Shown: piece after piece, positions 21,585 to 29,131 of the stretch
Position numbering within the stretch: position 1 is the first letter of the stretch
Layout: every line of letters starts with the position of its first letter
Source of the DNA: Amycolatopsis aidingensis
Lineage (GTDB): Bacteria; Actinomycetota; Actinomycetes; Mycobacteriales; Pseudonocardiaceae
Length of the DNA stretch: 64,000 nt
Direction of reading: 5' to 3'
Assembly: GCF_018885265.1 (NCBI RefSeq)
Contig: NZ_CP076538.1
Span: 4,500,001 to 4,564,000 of the forward strand
Notes under the pieces: generated by a model
Seen by the model: the letters and a program-made list of their open reading frames with translations, nothing else
What the model was told of the DNA's origin: nothing
Databases searched by the model: none
Translations under genes and position numbers: made by a program

Positions 21585-23170
21585 CGGCTCACCTCCAGCC
21601 TTGGCACGGCGGCGAGCAGCGCGCGGGTGCAGGCGTGCTCGGGTTCGGCGAAGATCCGCTCCCGGCTGCCGGACTCCACGATCCGGCCGCGGTGCATCAC
21701 CGCGATCCGGGGCGCGAGGTGGCGCACCACCGCCAGATCGTGCGAGACGAACAGGTAGGTCAGGCCGAGCTGCCGCCGCAACCGGCGCAGCAGGTCGAGG
21801 ATCTGTGCCCTGGTGACCACGTCCACAGCGGACACCGCCTCGTCCAGCACCAGGAAGCTCGGGGACGGGGCGATCGCCCGCGCGATGTTCACCCGCTGGC
21901 ATTGGCCACCGGACAGCTCCCGCGGATAGCGGCTGCCCATCGTCCCGGGCAGCCCGACCAGGTCGAGCAGTTCGGCCACCCGCCGCCTGCGCTGCGGTTC
22001 GGACATCCGGGTGTGCACCCGCAGCGGCAGCCCGAGGATCTGCTCCACCGTCTTGCGCCGGTTCAGCGAGCCCACCGGGTCCTGCAGCACCACCTGCAGG
22101 TCCCGCCGCATCCGCCGGTGCCGCGCGCCGGTGCGCTGCTCCAGCGGCATGCCCGCGTAGCGCACCTGGCCCGCGCTCGGGGTGTCCAGCCCGAGCAGCA
22201 GCTGGCCGAGGGTCGACTTGCCGCTGCCGGACTCGCCGACCAGTCCGAGGGTCTCGCCGCGCCGGATGGTCAGCGACACCCCGTCCACCGCGCGTGTCCC
22301 GGTACCGAACACCTTGCTGAGGCCGGTGGCCTCCAGCAGTGGGGTGCCCTCGGTGATCTCGGGGGCCGCGGGGGTGGTGTCCAGGGTGATGGCCGAGTCC
22401 AGCAGCTGCCGGGTGTAGGCATGCGCCGGTGCGGACAGCGCTCCAGGCAGCGCGCCGGACTCCACGATCCGCCCAGCCCGCATCACCTCGATCCGCTGGC
22501 AGAACGCCGAGGCCACGGCGAGATCGTGGGTGATCAGCAGGACGGCCATCCCGTGCCGGCGTGCCAGGGTGTCCAGCAGCCGCAGGATCCGGTCCTGGGT
22601 GGTCACATCCAGCGCGGTGGTCGGTTCGTCGGCGATCAGCACCTCCGGTTCCCGGCAGATGGCCATCGCGATCATCACCCGCTGGCGCATGCCGCCGGAG
22701 AACTGGTGCGGGTAGTCGCCGATCCGGCTGGCGGGTTCGGCGAGGCCGACCTCGCCGAGCAGCTCCACCGCCCTGGCGCGGGCCCGCGCCAGGGGCAGCG
22801 GCTCATGCGCCCGGATCGCCTCGGTGAGCTGGCTGCCGATGGTACGCACCGGGTTCAGGCAGGTGAACGGGTCCTGGTAGATCATGGCCAGCCGGGCGCC
22901 CCGGATGCGTTCCAGCTCGCGCTCGCGCGCAGCCAGCAGGTCGGTCCCGTGCAGCAGCACCCTGCCGCCGGTGATCTCGGTGGGCGCCGGGTTCAGCCGC
23001 AGCAGCGTCAACGCGGTGAGCGTCTTGCCGCTACCGGACTCGCCGACCAGCGCGACCCGTTCGCCCGCGCGCAGCGCCAGGTCGACCCCGTGCACCAGCG
23101 CGCGGCTGCCACCGCGGTGGCGTACCCCGATGTCCAGCCGCTCGACCCGCAACACCTCAGAGCAACTCAT
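21581..23170 (-). CDS. Fused ABC transporter ATPase (DppD-DppF type, peptide/opine importer)
   Basis: A 529-residue protein with two complete ABC ATPase domains in one chain, equivalent to fused DppD and DppF. Domain 1: Walker [11 protein letters not shown], signature [15 protein letters not shown], Walker [13 protein letters not shown]. Domain 2: Walker [11 protein letters not shown], signature [15 protein letters not shown], Walker [13 protein letters not shown]. Walker B in domain 2 ends Asp-Glu as required. It energises the two permeases encoded just upstream. ATG 23170 overlaps the permease stop. Confidence 0.95.
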   Translation of the reverse strand: MSCSEVLRVERLDIGVRHRGGSRALVHGVDLALRAGERVALVGESGSGKTLTALTLLRLNPAPTEITGGRVLLHGTDLLAARERELERIRGARLAMIYQDPFTCLNPVRTIGSQLTEAIRAHEPLPLARARARAVELLGEVGLAEPASRIGDYPHQFSGGMRQRVMIAMAICREPEVLIADEPTTALDVTTQDRILRLLDTLARRHGMAVLLITHDLAVASAFCQRIEVMRAGRIVESGALPGALSAPAHAYTRQLLDSAITLDTTPAAPEITEGTPLLEATGLSKVFGTGTRAVDGVSLTIRRGETLGLVGESGSGKSTLGQLLLGLDTPSAGQVRYAGMPLEQRTGARHRRMRRDLQVVLQDPVGSLNRRKTVEQILGLPLRVHTRMSEPQRRRRVAELLDLVGLPGTMGSRYPRELSGGQCQRVNIARAIAPSPSFLVLDEAVSAVDVVTRAQILDLLRRLRRQLGLTYLFVSHDLAVVRHLAPRIAVMHRGRIVESGSRERIFAEPEHACTRALLAAVPRLEVSR

Positions 23171-23997
23171 GCTCCACCCCGGTGCAGCGCCCGGCGCAGC
23201 TGGTCCCCGAGCACGTTCAGCGCGCCGATCGCGGCGATGATCAGCAGGGCGGGCAGCAGCGGGTACCACAGTGACTCGAACAGCCGCCGGTACCCGGCGT
23301 CGAGCAGGGTTCCCCAGGACGCCTCCGGGGGCTGCACACCCAGCCCGACGAAACTCAGGGTGGCCTCCAGCATCAGCGCCGTGGCGAGGTTCAGCGAGGC
23401 CTGCGCCAGCAGCGCGGGTGCGGCGTTGGGCAGCACCTCACCGAACAGGACGCGCACCCGGCCCGCACCAACGGCCCGCAGCGCGTGCACGTACTCCGAG
23501 GCCAGTTCGGCCAGTACCGCCGAGCGGGTGATCCTGGCGGTGAGCGGGGCCATCAGCAGGCCGGCGACCACGGTCATGGCGATCAGGTCCGAACCGAACG
23601 CGGCCACGAACACCAGCGCGAACAGCACGATCGGGACGGCCAGCGCGGCATCGGCCAGGCGCATCAACACCTCGCCCTGCCAGCGCGGGGTGGCCGCGGC
23701 CAGCCCCCAGGCCACGCCGACCGCCATCGCGATCATGGTCGCGCCCGCCGCGACGCCGAGCGAGAGCCGCCCGCCGTAGGCCGCCCTGGACAGCAGGTCA
23801 CGGCCGAGCTCGTCGGTGCCGAACGGGTGCGCGGGCGAGGGCCCCGCAAAGGCGTCCCGTGGCTGGATCTCGGTCGGTGCGGCGAGTAGTACCGGCGCCA
23901 GCACCGCGAGCAGCACCAGGAACCCGAGCACGGCCAGCGCGGCCACCGTCGCGGGGCGGGCCAGGGCGGAGCGGGCTGGGGAGGGCGGGGCCGTCAC
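23167..23997 (-). CDS. ABC transporter permease (DppC-like)
   Basis: A 276-residue inner-membrane permease with about six hydrophobic segments. After an N-terminal helix (VAALAVLGFLVLLAVLAPVLL) comes the family feature HPFGTDELGRDLLSRAAYGGR, and the EAA-loop region that contacts the ATPase reads EYVHALRAVGAGRVRVLFGEVLPNAAP. GTG 23997 overlaps the partner permease stop (GTGA). Pairs with the DppB-like permease and the fused ATPase as a peptide/nickel-type importer. Confidence 0.94.
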   Translation of the reverse strand: MTAPPSPARSALARPATVAALAVLGFLVLLAVLAPVLLAAPTEIQPRDAFAGPSPAHPFGTDELGRDLLSRAAYGGRLSLGVAAGATMIAMAVGVAWGLAAATPRWQGEVLMRLADAALAVPIVLFALVFVAAFGSDLIAMTVVAGLLMAPLTARITRSAVLAELASEYVHALRAVGAGRVRVLFGEVLPNAAPALLAQASLNLATALMLEATLSFVGLGVQPPEASWGTLLDAGYRRLFESLWYPLLPALLIIAAIGALNVLGDQLRRALHRGGA

Positions 23998-24956
23998 CGC
24001 GCCGCCTCCCCCACCCGCAGGCGCGGGTCCAGCACCCCGTACAACAGGTCCACCAGCAGGTTGACCAGCACGAACACCGCCGCCAGCAGCAGCACCGTGC
24101 TCTGGATGACCGCGTAGTCCCGCTTGTACACCGAGTCCACGATCAGCGAGCCGAGCCCAGGCCAGCGGAACACGTACTCCACCGCCACCGCCCCGGACAG
24201 CACCGCGCCGGTGGTGATCCCGAGCGAGGTGAGCGCGGGCAGCATCGCATTCGGCAGGACGTGCCGCAGCACCACCGCGCGCCGCCGCAGTCCCTTGCCG
24301 ACCGCCGTGCGCACATGCCGCGCTTGCTCCACTTCGGACAGTTCGGCGCGCAGGTACCTGATCAACGGCGCGGAGAGGGCGATGCCGAGGGTGAGCGCGG
24401 GCAGCAGCAGCGCGCGGAGGTTGGTAAGCAGATCCTCCGCCGGGGCGACATATCCCTCGTTCGGCAGCACGCCGAGCCGCACGCTGAAGATCGCGACCAG
24501 CACGATGCCCAGCACGAACGGCGGCGCGGCCATCCCGAGCGTGGTGTAGCCGTCCACGAACCGGCCGAGCGGACGGCTGCGCAGGACGGTGGGCAGCACC
24601 GACAGCGCCAGCGCGAGCAGCACGGCCAGCACCATCCCGGCCAGGGTCAGCTCGAAGGTGGGCAGCAGCCGTTGCCCGATGATCTCGTCCACCCCGAACT
24701 GGCTGAAGTAGGACCTGCCGAGCTCGCCGCGCAACACGCCGGTGATCCAGGCCCAGTACTGCACCGGGATCGGGTCGTCAAGGCCGAGTTCGGCGCGCAA
24801 CGCGGCCAGGGCAGCCGGATCGACGTTCTGCGCCGCGCCCACCCTGGCGATGGTGGGGTCGCCCGGCAACAACCGGAGCACCACGAAGATCAGGACGGAG
24901 ACGAGCACCAGCATCAGTGCGCTCACGCCGAGGCGCCGCAGCACGTACCGGGTCAT
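23994..24956 (-). CDS. ABC transporter permease (DppB-like)
   Basis: A 320-residue inner-membrane permease with the classic DppB start MTRYVLRRLGVSALMLVLVSVLIFVVLRLLPGDP, periplasmic loop, and about six transmembrane helices. The EAA loop reads QARHVRTAVGKGLRRRAVVLRHVLPNAMLP. GGAGGG precedes the ATG at 24956. The gene lies 31 nt after the binding-protein stop, the only non-overlapping junction in this operon; a gap there often allows the binding protein to be made in excess. Confidence 0.94.
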   Translation of the reverse strand: MTRYVLRRLGVSALMLVLVSVLIFVVLRLLPGDPTIARVGAAQNVDPAALAALRAELGLDDPIPVQYWAWITGVLRGELGRSYFSQFGVDEIIGQRLLPTFELTLAGMVLAVLLALALSVLPTVLRSRPLGRFVDGYTTLGMAAPPFVLGIVLVAIFSVRLGVLPNEGYVAPAEDLLTNLRALLLPALTLGIALSAPLIRYLRAELSEVEQARHVRTAVGKGLRRRAVVLRHVLPNAMLPALTSLGITTGAVLSGAVAVEYVFRWPGLGSLIVDSVYKRDYAVIQSTVLLLAAVFVLVNLLVDLLYGVLDPRLRVGEAAR

Positions 24957-24987
24957 AAGCCCTCCCCTACCGACCACCACGGCACCG

Positions 24988-26577
24988 CTATGCGGCGAAG
25001 CCGGCCTCCTCCAGGTGCACGGTGCCCTCGGCCTGTACCCAGGCACCGCGCACGTTCTCCTGCGCGACCGAGAGGAACGCCGTGCTGCCGATGACGATGA
25101 TCGGGCTCTCCCGGTTGAGGATCCGCTGTGCCGTGGTGAGGGCGGCCTCCCGCTCCGGCCCTTCGGCACTGGACTCGATGGTCGCGACGGCATCGTTGTA
25201 CTCCGCGGGTGCCGACCAGTTGCACTCGCATGTTCCCTGGTCGGCGAACCAGGCCAGGGAGTAGCTTCCGGGCAGCGGGGTGAACGAGAGGTAGTTCGCG
25301 GCCAGTGTGCCGGGGTAGCGCTTGCCCTGCGGGTAGAACTTGGCGGACCAGGTGCTGGTTTCCGCCGCCTGGATCTCCAGCGTGATCCCGATCTTGCGCA
25401 GATCCTGCTGCAGGATCTCGCCGATGGTCGTCCATTCCGGATCACCGCCGGACTTGGTCCAGAAGGTCAGCGTGCTTCCCTCACCCACTCCCGCCTCGGC
25501 GAACAGCCGCTTGGCCTGCTCCAGGTCGAACTGGTGGGTGGGCAGGCTTTGCTCGTAGTGTTCGTTCTTCGGGTTGACCACCACATTGGCCGGGGTGGCG
25601 ACGCCGTAGCCCGCGTAGCCGGCCGCCATCATGGACTCCCGGTCCGCCGCATAGGACAGCGCCTGCCGGGCGACCGGGTTGTCGAACGGAGGCGAGGTGG
25701 TGTCCAGCTCCCACACCACATAGCTCGCCGCCTGCTCGGCGGTGAGCAACTGCCGCCCCTCGGTGGCGAGGCCGGCGGCCGAGTCCGGCGCGACCGCGGC
25801 CAGCACGTCCACCTCGCCCGAGCGCAGCGCGGTCTGCGCGGCGGTGGCGTCGGCATAACGCACGATCTTGATCTCGTCCAGATGCGGCCGGGCGCCCCAG
25901 TAGTTCTCGTTGCGTACCAGTTCCACCGTCTGGTCCGGAACGAAGGAACGCAGCTGGTACGGCCCGGTGCCGTTGGCATTGCGGTCCACATTGGCGATAT
26001 CGTCGACATCGCTCATCTTCACGTCCGCGATGGCCGTCGGCAGTTGCGGATTGGGCCGGTCCAGTTCGAGCACCAGCGTGGTGTCGTTCTCGGCGGTCAC
26101 CAGGGACACCATGTCGATCTTCGTCGCGACCTGCGCTGGCACCTCAGGGTCGAGCACCCGTTCGAAGTTCTTCTTCGCCTCGGCGGCGGTGAACGGCTTG
26201 CCGTCGTGGTACCGCACGCCGTCGCGCAGCCGGAAGGTCCAGCGGGTGAAGTCCGGCGAGTGTTCCCAGGACTCGGCCAGATCGGGCTGCGCGGTGTTGT
26301 CCGGCGCCCATTTGGTCAGGCCGTTCCACAACAGGGTCTGCAACTGCGTCTGCGCCGCGCTGGCGATGGTGTTCGGGTCGAGCTGCGCCACCCCGCTGGT
26401 CTGGCCGAACACCAGCGTGCCGCCCTCGGCCACCGGCCCCTGCTCGGCCTGCGCGGTCGGCGAAACCTCCGGGTCCGCGGGCCCCCCGCCACCACATCCG
26501 GCGACCGCGGCGGCCAGCACGAGACCGAGGCACAGGGCACCCCATGCCTGGTTGCCTGCCCCCTTGCCCACGCCCAC
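24988..26577 (-). CDS. ABC transporter substrate-binding lipoprotein (family 5)
   Basis: A 529-residue solute-binding lipoprotein of the peptide/nickel/opine class. The signal peptide (GALCLGLVLAAAVAGC) ends in a lipobox with Cys about residue 28. Family features follow: GGTLVFGQTSGVAQLDPN, WEHSPDFTRWTFRLRDGVRYHDGKPFTAAE, and VARQALSYAADRESMM. It captures the substrate outside the cell for the permease pair. The start is GTG 26577, or GTG 26571, which has better spacing from GGGAGG. A 17-bp palindrome sits 48 nt upstream of the start, in the probable promoter. First gene of the ten-gene catabolic operon. Confidence 0.94.
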   Translation of the reverse strand: MGVGKGAGNQAWGALCLGLVLAAAVAGCGGGGPADPEVSPTAQAEQGPVAEGGTLVFGQTSGVAQLDPNTIASAAQTQLQTLLWNGLTKWAPDNTAQPDLAESWEHSPDFTRWTFRLRDGVRYHDGKPFTAAEAKKNFERVLDPEVPAQVATKIDMVSLVTAENDTTLVLELDRPNPQLPTAIADVKMSDVDDIANVDRNANGTGPYQLRSFVPDQTVELVRNENYWGARPHLDEIKIVRYADATAAQTALRSGEVDVLAAVAPDSAAGLATEGRQLLTAEQAASYVVWELDTTSPPFDNPVARQALSYAADRESMMAAGYAGYGVATPANVVVNPKNEHYEQSLPTHQFDLEQAKRLFAEAGVGEGSTLTFWTKSGGDPEWTTIGEILQQDLRKIGITLEIQAAETSTWSAKFYPQGKRYPGTLAANYLSFTPLPGSYSLAWFADQGTCECNWSAPAEYNDAVATIESSAEGPEREAALTTAQRILNRESPIIVIGSTAFLSVAQENVRGAWVQAEGTVHLEEAGFAA

Positions 26578-26624
26578 CTCCCGGCCCTCCCCGGCTGTAC
26601 GAGCGGTCGTTCGCGCGATTCATC

Positions 26625-26641
26625 GCTATTTCGAAAATAGC
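26625..26641. promoter_or_regulatory. Palindrome, candidate IclR operator
   Basis: GCTATTT-CGA-AAATAGC, two perfect 7-bp arms around three bases. It is strikingly AT-rich for this genome and sits between the IclR gene end and the start of the transporter operon, with a TTGGGA hexamer just upstream on the operon strand. IclR proteins bind such palindromes. A weak hairpin terminator after the iclR gene is the alternative. Confidence 0.6.
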
Positions 26642-26694
26642 TTTCCCAACTCGAAGATGTTAGAACCGGCGGCCGAACCTGCGCAATACTCTGC

Positions 26695-27504
26695 TCAGGG
26701 GCAGCCCTCTCTCCCCTGGCCGCAGCCGAGCTCCGCCGAGATCTCCTGCCCGTGCCGGACGACCAGGTCAGCTGCCGTGGACAACCGCCGGACGGCCAGG
26801 TCCTTCGCGAACCCGGTCACCCCGATGGAGCCGACCACCCCGTCCTCGGCGCCGAAGATCGGCGCCGCGACACAGGCGATATCGGCCTCTTCCTCCTCGT
26901 CCTCCAGCGCGTATCCGCGATCACGCACCTTGGCGAGCTGGGCGCGCAGCGCCCGCGGGGTCGCCTTGCGAGCCTTCGGCCCCGCGCCCTTGGTCAACTG
27001 GGTGAGCAGCGGGGCCAGCGCCTCATCCGGCAGGTACGCCGCGATCGCCCGACCCAGCGCCGTGAGGTCGAATGGCGACACCTTGCCCGGATAGGTGTCA
27101 AACTGGATGAATCCCGAGGTCGCGGCCTTGGCCACGTACACAATGGACGCGCCGTCCAGCACACCGAGGTGGGCGGGCATGTTCAGCTCGTCGGCGACCA
27201 GCCGCAGATGTGGTTGCACGACCGTGGCGAGATCATCCTTGCGGATCAACGGGGCCGCCAGGTCGTAGAGCCGCAGGGTGGGACGCCAGAAGTGGCTGCG
27301 CCCCACCACCCGGCGTGCCGCATACCCCCGTGCCTCCAGCGTGTAGACGATCGAGGCACAGGTGGCCAGCGGGATCCCGGTGTTGCGGGACAACGCGGTC
27401 AGCGTCAACCCATCCTCCGCCGCCACCAACGTCTCCAGCACGGTGAGCGTCCGGTCCACCGCCGGCGAAGCGGGTTTCGCGCCCGCCTCCTCGTGCACTG
27501 TCAT
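26695..27504 (-). CDS. IclR-family transcriptional regulator
   Basis: A 269-residue regulator. N-terminal winged HTH: VDRTLTVLETLVAAEDGLTLTALSRNTGIPLATCASIVYTLEARGYAAR. C-terminal IclR effector domain: HLRLVADELNMPAHLGVLDGASIVYVAKA, then GRAIAAYLPDEAL and DIACVAAPIFGAEDGVVGSIGVTGF. IclR proteins sense carboxylic-acid-like ligands and control catabolic operons. It lies directly upstream of the transporter/catabolic operon on the same strand, with a palindrome in the 117-bp gap, so control of that operon is likely. It could also be co-transcribed with it. Confidence 0.94.
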   Translation of the reverse strand: MTVHEEAGAKPASPAVDRTLTVLETLVAAEDGLTLTALSRNTGIPLATCASIVYTLEARGYAARRVVGRSHFWRPTLRLYDLAAPLIRKDDLATVVQPHLRLVADELNMPAHLGVLDGASIVYVAKAATSGFIQFDTYPGKVSPFDLTALGRAIAAYLPDEALAPLLTQLTKGAGPKARKATPRALRAQLAKVRDRGYALEDEEEEADIACVAAPIFGAEDGVVGSIGVTGFAKDLAVRRLSTAADLVVRHGQEISAELGCGQGREGCP

Positions 27505-27589
27505 CCCACCACCTCGCAGCTGTCTTCGGATACCCGGATAAGTCTTCAGTATGTCGATAATATAGCCACCGACGTTACCCGCACCCGGC

Positions 27590-27695
27590 GTGTTTGCCGC
27601 CTACGCGCGCGTGTTTGCCGTTCCCGCGCACGCGTTGGCTGCCCACGCGCACGCTTTGGCCATTCCCGCGCATCGTGTTTGCCGCTCAGGTAACC
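27590..27695. repeat. 21-bp tandem repeats, locus A
   Basis: Five imperfect head-to-tail units of 21 bp starting at 27590, 27611, 27632, 27653 and 27675 (one extra base before the fifth), with a partial sixth from 27696. Each unit begins with a GTGTTTGCCG-like core (variants GCGTTGGCTG, GCTTTGGCCA) followed by a variable half ending around CGCGCAC. The same family occurs at 43244 and 49019. Non-coding here. Confidence 0.8.
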
Positions 27696-27852
27696 GTGTT
27701 GGCCGGTGACGAGCCTGTGGCTGGGTTTCAGACACGCCTCCGGCGCGCCGCGGGGCACTGGCGCTCCACACATCACCACTAGCAGGGCTGGTTACTAGCG
27801 CCAGCACCCCACGGAACGAGCACCCCGGGCCCGGCCTGGCATGCATTCTGTG

Positions 27853-27868
27853 TCGAACACGCATTCGA
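27853..27868. promoter_or_regulatory. LexA (SOS) box before the DUF222/HNH gene
   Basis: TCGAAC-ACGC-ATTCGA matches the actinobacterial LexA box TCGAAC-N4-GTTCGA at 11 of 12 defined bases. It lies 66 nt before the HNH ATG. Related DUF222/HNH genes of M. tuberculosis (13E12 repeat family) are known to carry LexA boxes, which supports the call. The distance from the TATCAT hexamer is larger than usual. Confidence 0.65.
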
Positions 27869-27934
27869 GTGAATACCAGCGGGTACACATTCACGCGGGG
27901 AATTCTTGTCGGCCCGAACGGTATCATTGTGGGT

Positions 27935-29125
27935 ATGGACAGACACAGTTCTGATCCGCACACGGATCCCCCCGAAGACGCACTCACCACACTCGACGCC
28001 TTGGAGGCCAACGAACGCGCCATCGCCCAGCTGGAAGCGCGGCGGGTGCTGCTGGTGGCCGACCTCACCCACGACCGGGACGAACGGGTCTCGCTGGTGA
28101 CCGAAATCGCCGGACGCCTCTACTGGACCCGGCACCGAGTCGAAGAAGCCCTGGCGCTGGGGCAGCACCTCACCCGGTTGCCGAACACCCTCGCCGCGTT
28201 CCGCGAGGGCCGGATTGATCAGGAGAAGGTGAAAGCGGTGGTGGAACCCACCGCGGTCCTCACCGACCAACAAGCCCGCGACGTCGACCAGCGGATGAGC
28301 GACAAGCTGGAACGCAAAGACCGCACCAGCCTGCGGCGGTCGGTGCGCTACCAGGTACTCGCGGTCGACCCCGACGGGGCGGCGCGGCGCACCCGGGCCC
28401 GGCGGGCACAACGATCCCTGGAACTCATCCATCAAGACGATGGGGTGTCCAGCCTCATGGCCGACCTCCCGACGGAGGTGGCCAGTGCGATTTATGCACG
28501 CTGTGACCGGGCCGCCCGACGGATGCGGAAAGAAGGGGACAGTCGCACGTTGGAGCAGTTGCGGGCGGACGTGTTCGCCGATTTGGCCCTCCGAGAAGAC
28601 GGCACGATCCGGGCGCCGCGCACGGAGGTGTACCTCTACTTCGCCGCCAGCTCCCTGCTGGGGCTGGACGAGCAGCCCGGATACCTGGCCGGGCACGGGC
28701 ACATCCCCGCGGCGTTGGCGCGGGAGCTGGCCACCCACCCCGACAGCGTCTGGCGACGGCTGTTGACCGACCCGGCCACCGGGCATCCCACCGACCTCGG
28801 ACGCACGCGGTACCGGCCCCCGGCGGCACTGGATGAGTTCGTGCGGGTACGAGACCGGGAATGCCAGGGCATCGGGTGCCACCGGCCCTCGCAGCAGTGC
28901 CAGAACGACCACACCACCGACTGGGCCCAGGGCGGGGGCACCAACGAAGAAGAGCTGGTGGGCTACTGCGAACGCGACCACCACCTGAAGGACCTGCCGG
29001 GATGGAAATACGAGGTGATCGACGGGATACCCACCATCACCACACCCCACGGAGACATCCACCAAAGCCCCCGCGAACCCCTCCACGAACCCCTCACCCC
29101 AGACAACGACAAACCACCCTTCTGA
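27935..29125 (+). CDS. DUF222 / HNH endonuclease-domain protein (13E12-like)
   Basis: A 396-residue protein. The N-terminal two thirds is DUF222-like (ANERAIAQLEARRVLLVADL, EIAGRLYWTRHRVEEALALGQHL, LPNTLAAFREGRIDQEKVKAV). The C-terminal HNH motif is readable: VRVRDRECQGIGCHRPSQQCQNDHTTDWAQGGGTNEEELVGYCERDHHLK, with Cys residues for zinc, the Asp-His of the active site and the terminal His. This family is multicopy in actinomycetes and often mobile-like. ATG 27935 (MDRHSSDP) is preferred over the longer frame from 27869. A LexA box lies upstream. Whether it cuts DNA in vivo is not known. Confidence 0.9.
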   Translation: MDRHSSDPHTDPPEDALTTLDALEANERAIAQLEARRVLLVADLTHDRDERVSLVTEIAGRLYWTRHRVEEALALGQHLTRLPNTLAAFREGRIDQEKVKAVVEPTAVLTDQQARDVDQRMSDKLERKDRTSLRRSVRYQVLAVDPDGAARRTRARRAQRSLELIHQDDGVSSLMADLPTEVASAIYARCDRAARRMRKEGDSRTLEQLRADVFADLALREDGTIRAPRTEVYLYFAASSLLGLDEQPGYLAGHGHIPAALARELATHPDSVWRRLLTDPATGHPTDLGRTRYRPPAALDEFVRVRDRECQGIGCHRPSQQCQNDHTTDWAQGGGTNEEELVGYCERDHHLKDLPGWKYEVIDGIPTITTPHGDIHQSPREPLHEPLTPDNDKPPF

Positions 29126-29131
29126 CAGGCG

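Larger units (their letters stand above)
27505..27934. other. 430-bp intergenic region between iclR and the HNH gene
   Basis: This divergent gap holds, from left to right: the iclR promoter region (an AT-rich stretch near 27550-27567 reading TATATTATC on the iclR strand), the 21-bp tandem repeats (27590-27695), a mixed segment without clear coding potential (27700-27850), a one-mismatch LexA box (27853-27868), and a TATCAT hexamer (27922-27927) 7 nt before the HNH ATG, which suggests a leaderless transcript. Confidence 0.6.

Noticed and set aside
21029..23779. A 916-codon plus-strand open frame
   Set aside because: Antisense to the oxidoreductase, ATPase and permease; no motif. Long antisense frames are expected at this GC content.
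27590..27695. CRISPR array
   Set aside because: Units are contiguous and degenerate, 21 bp each, without unique spacers, and no cas genes are present.
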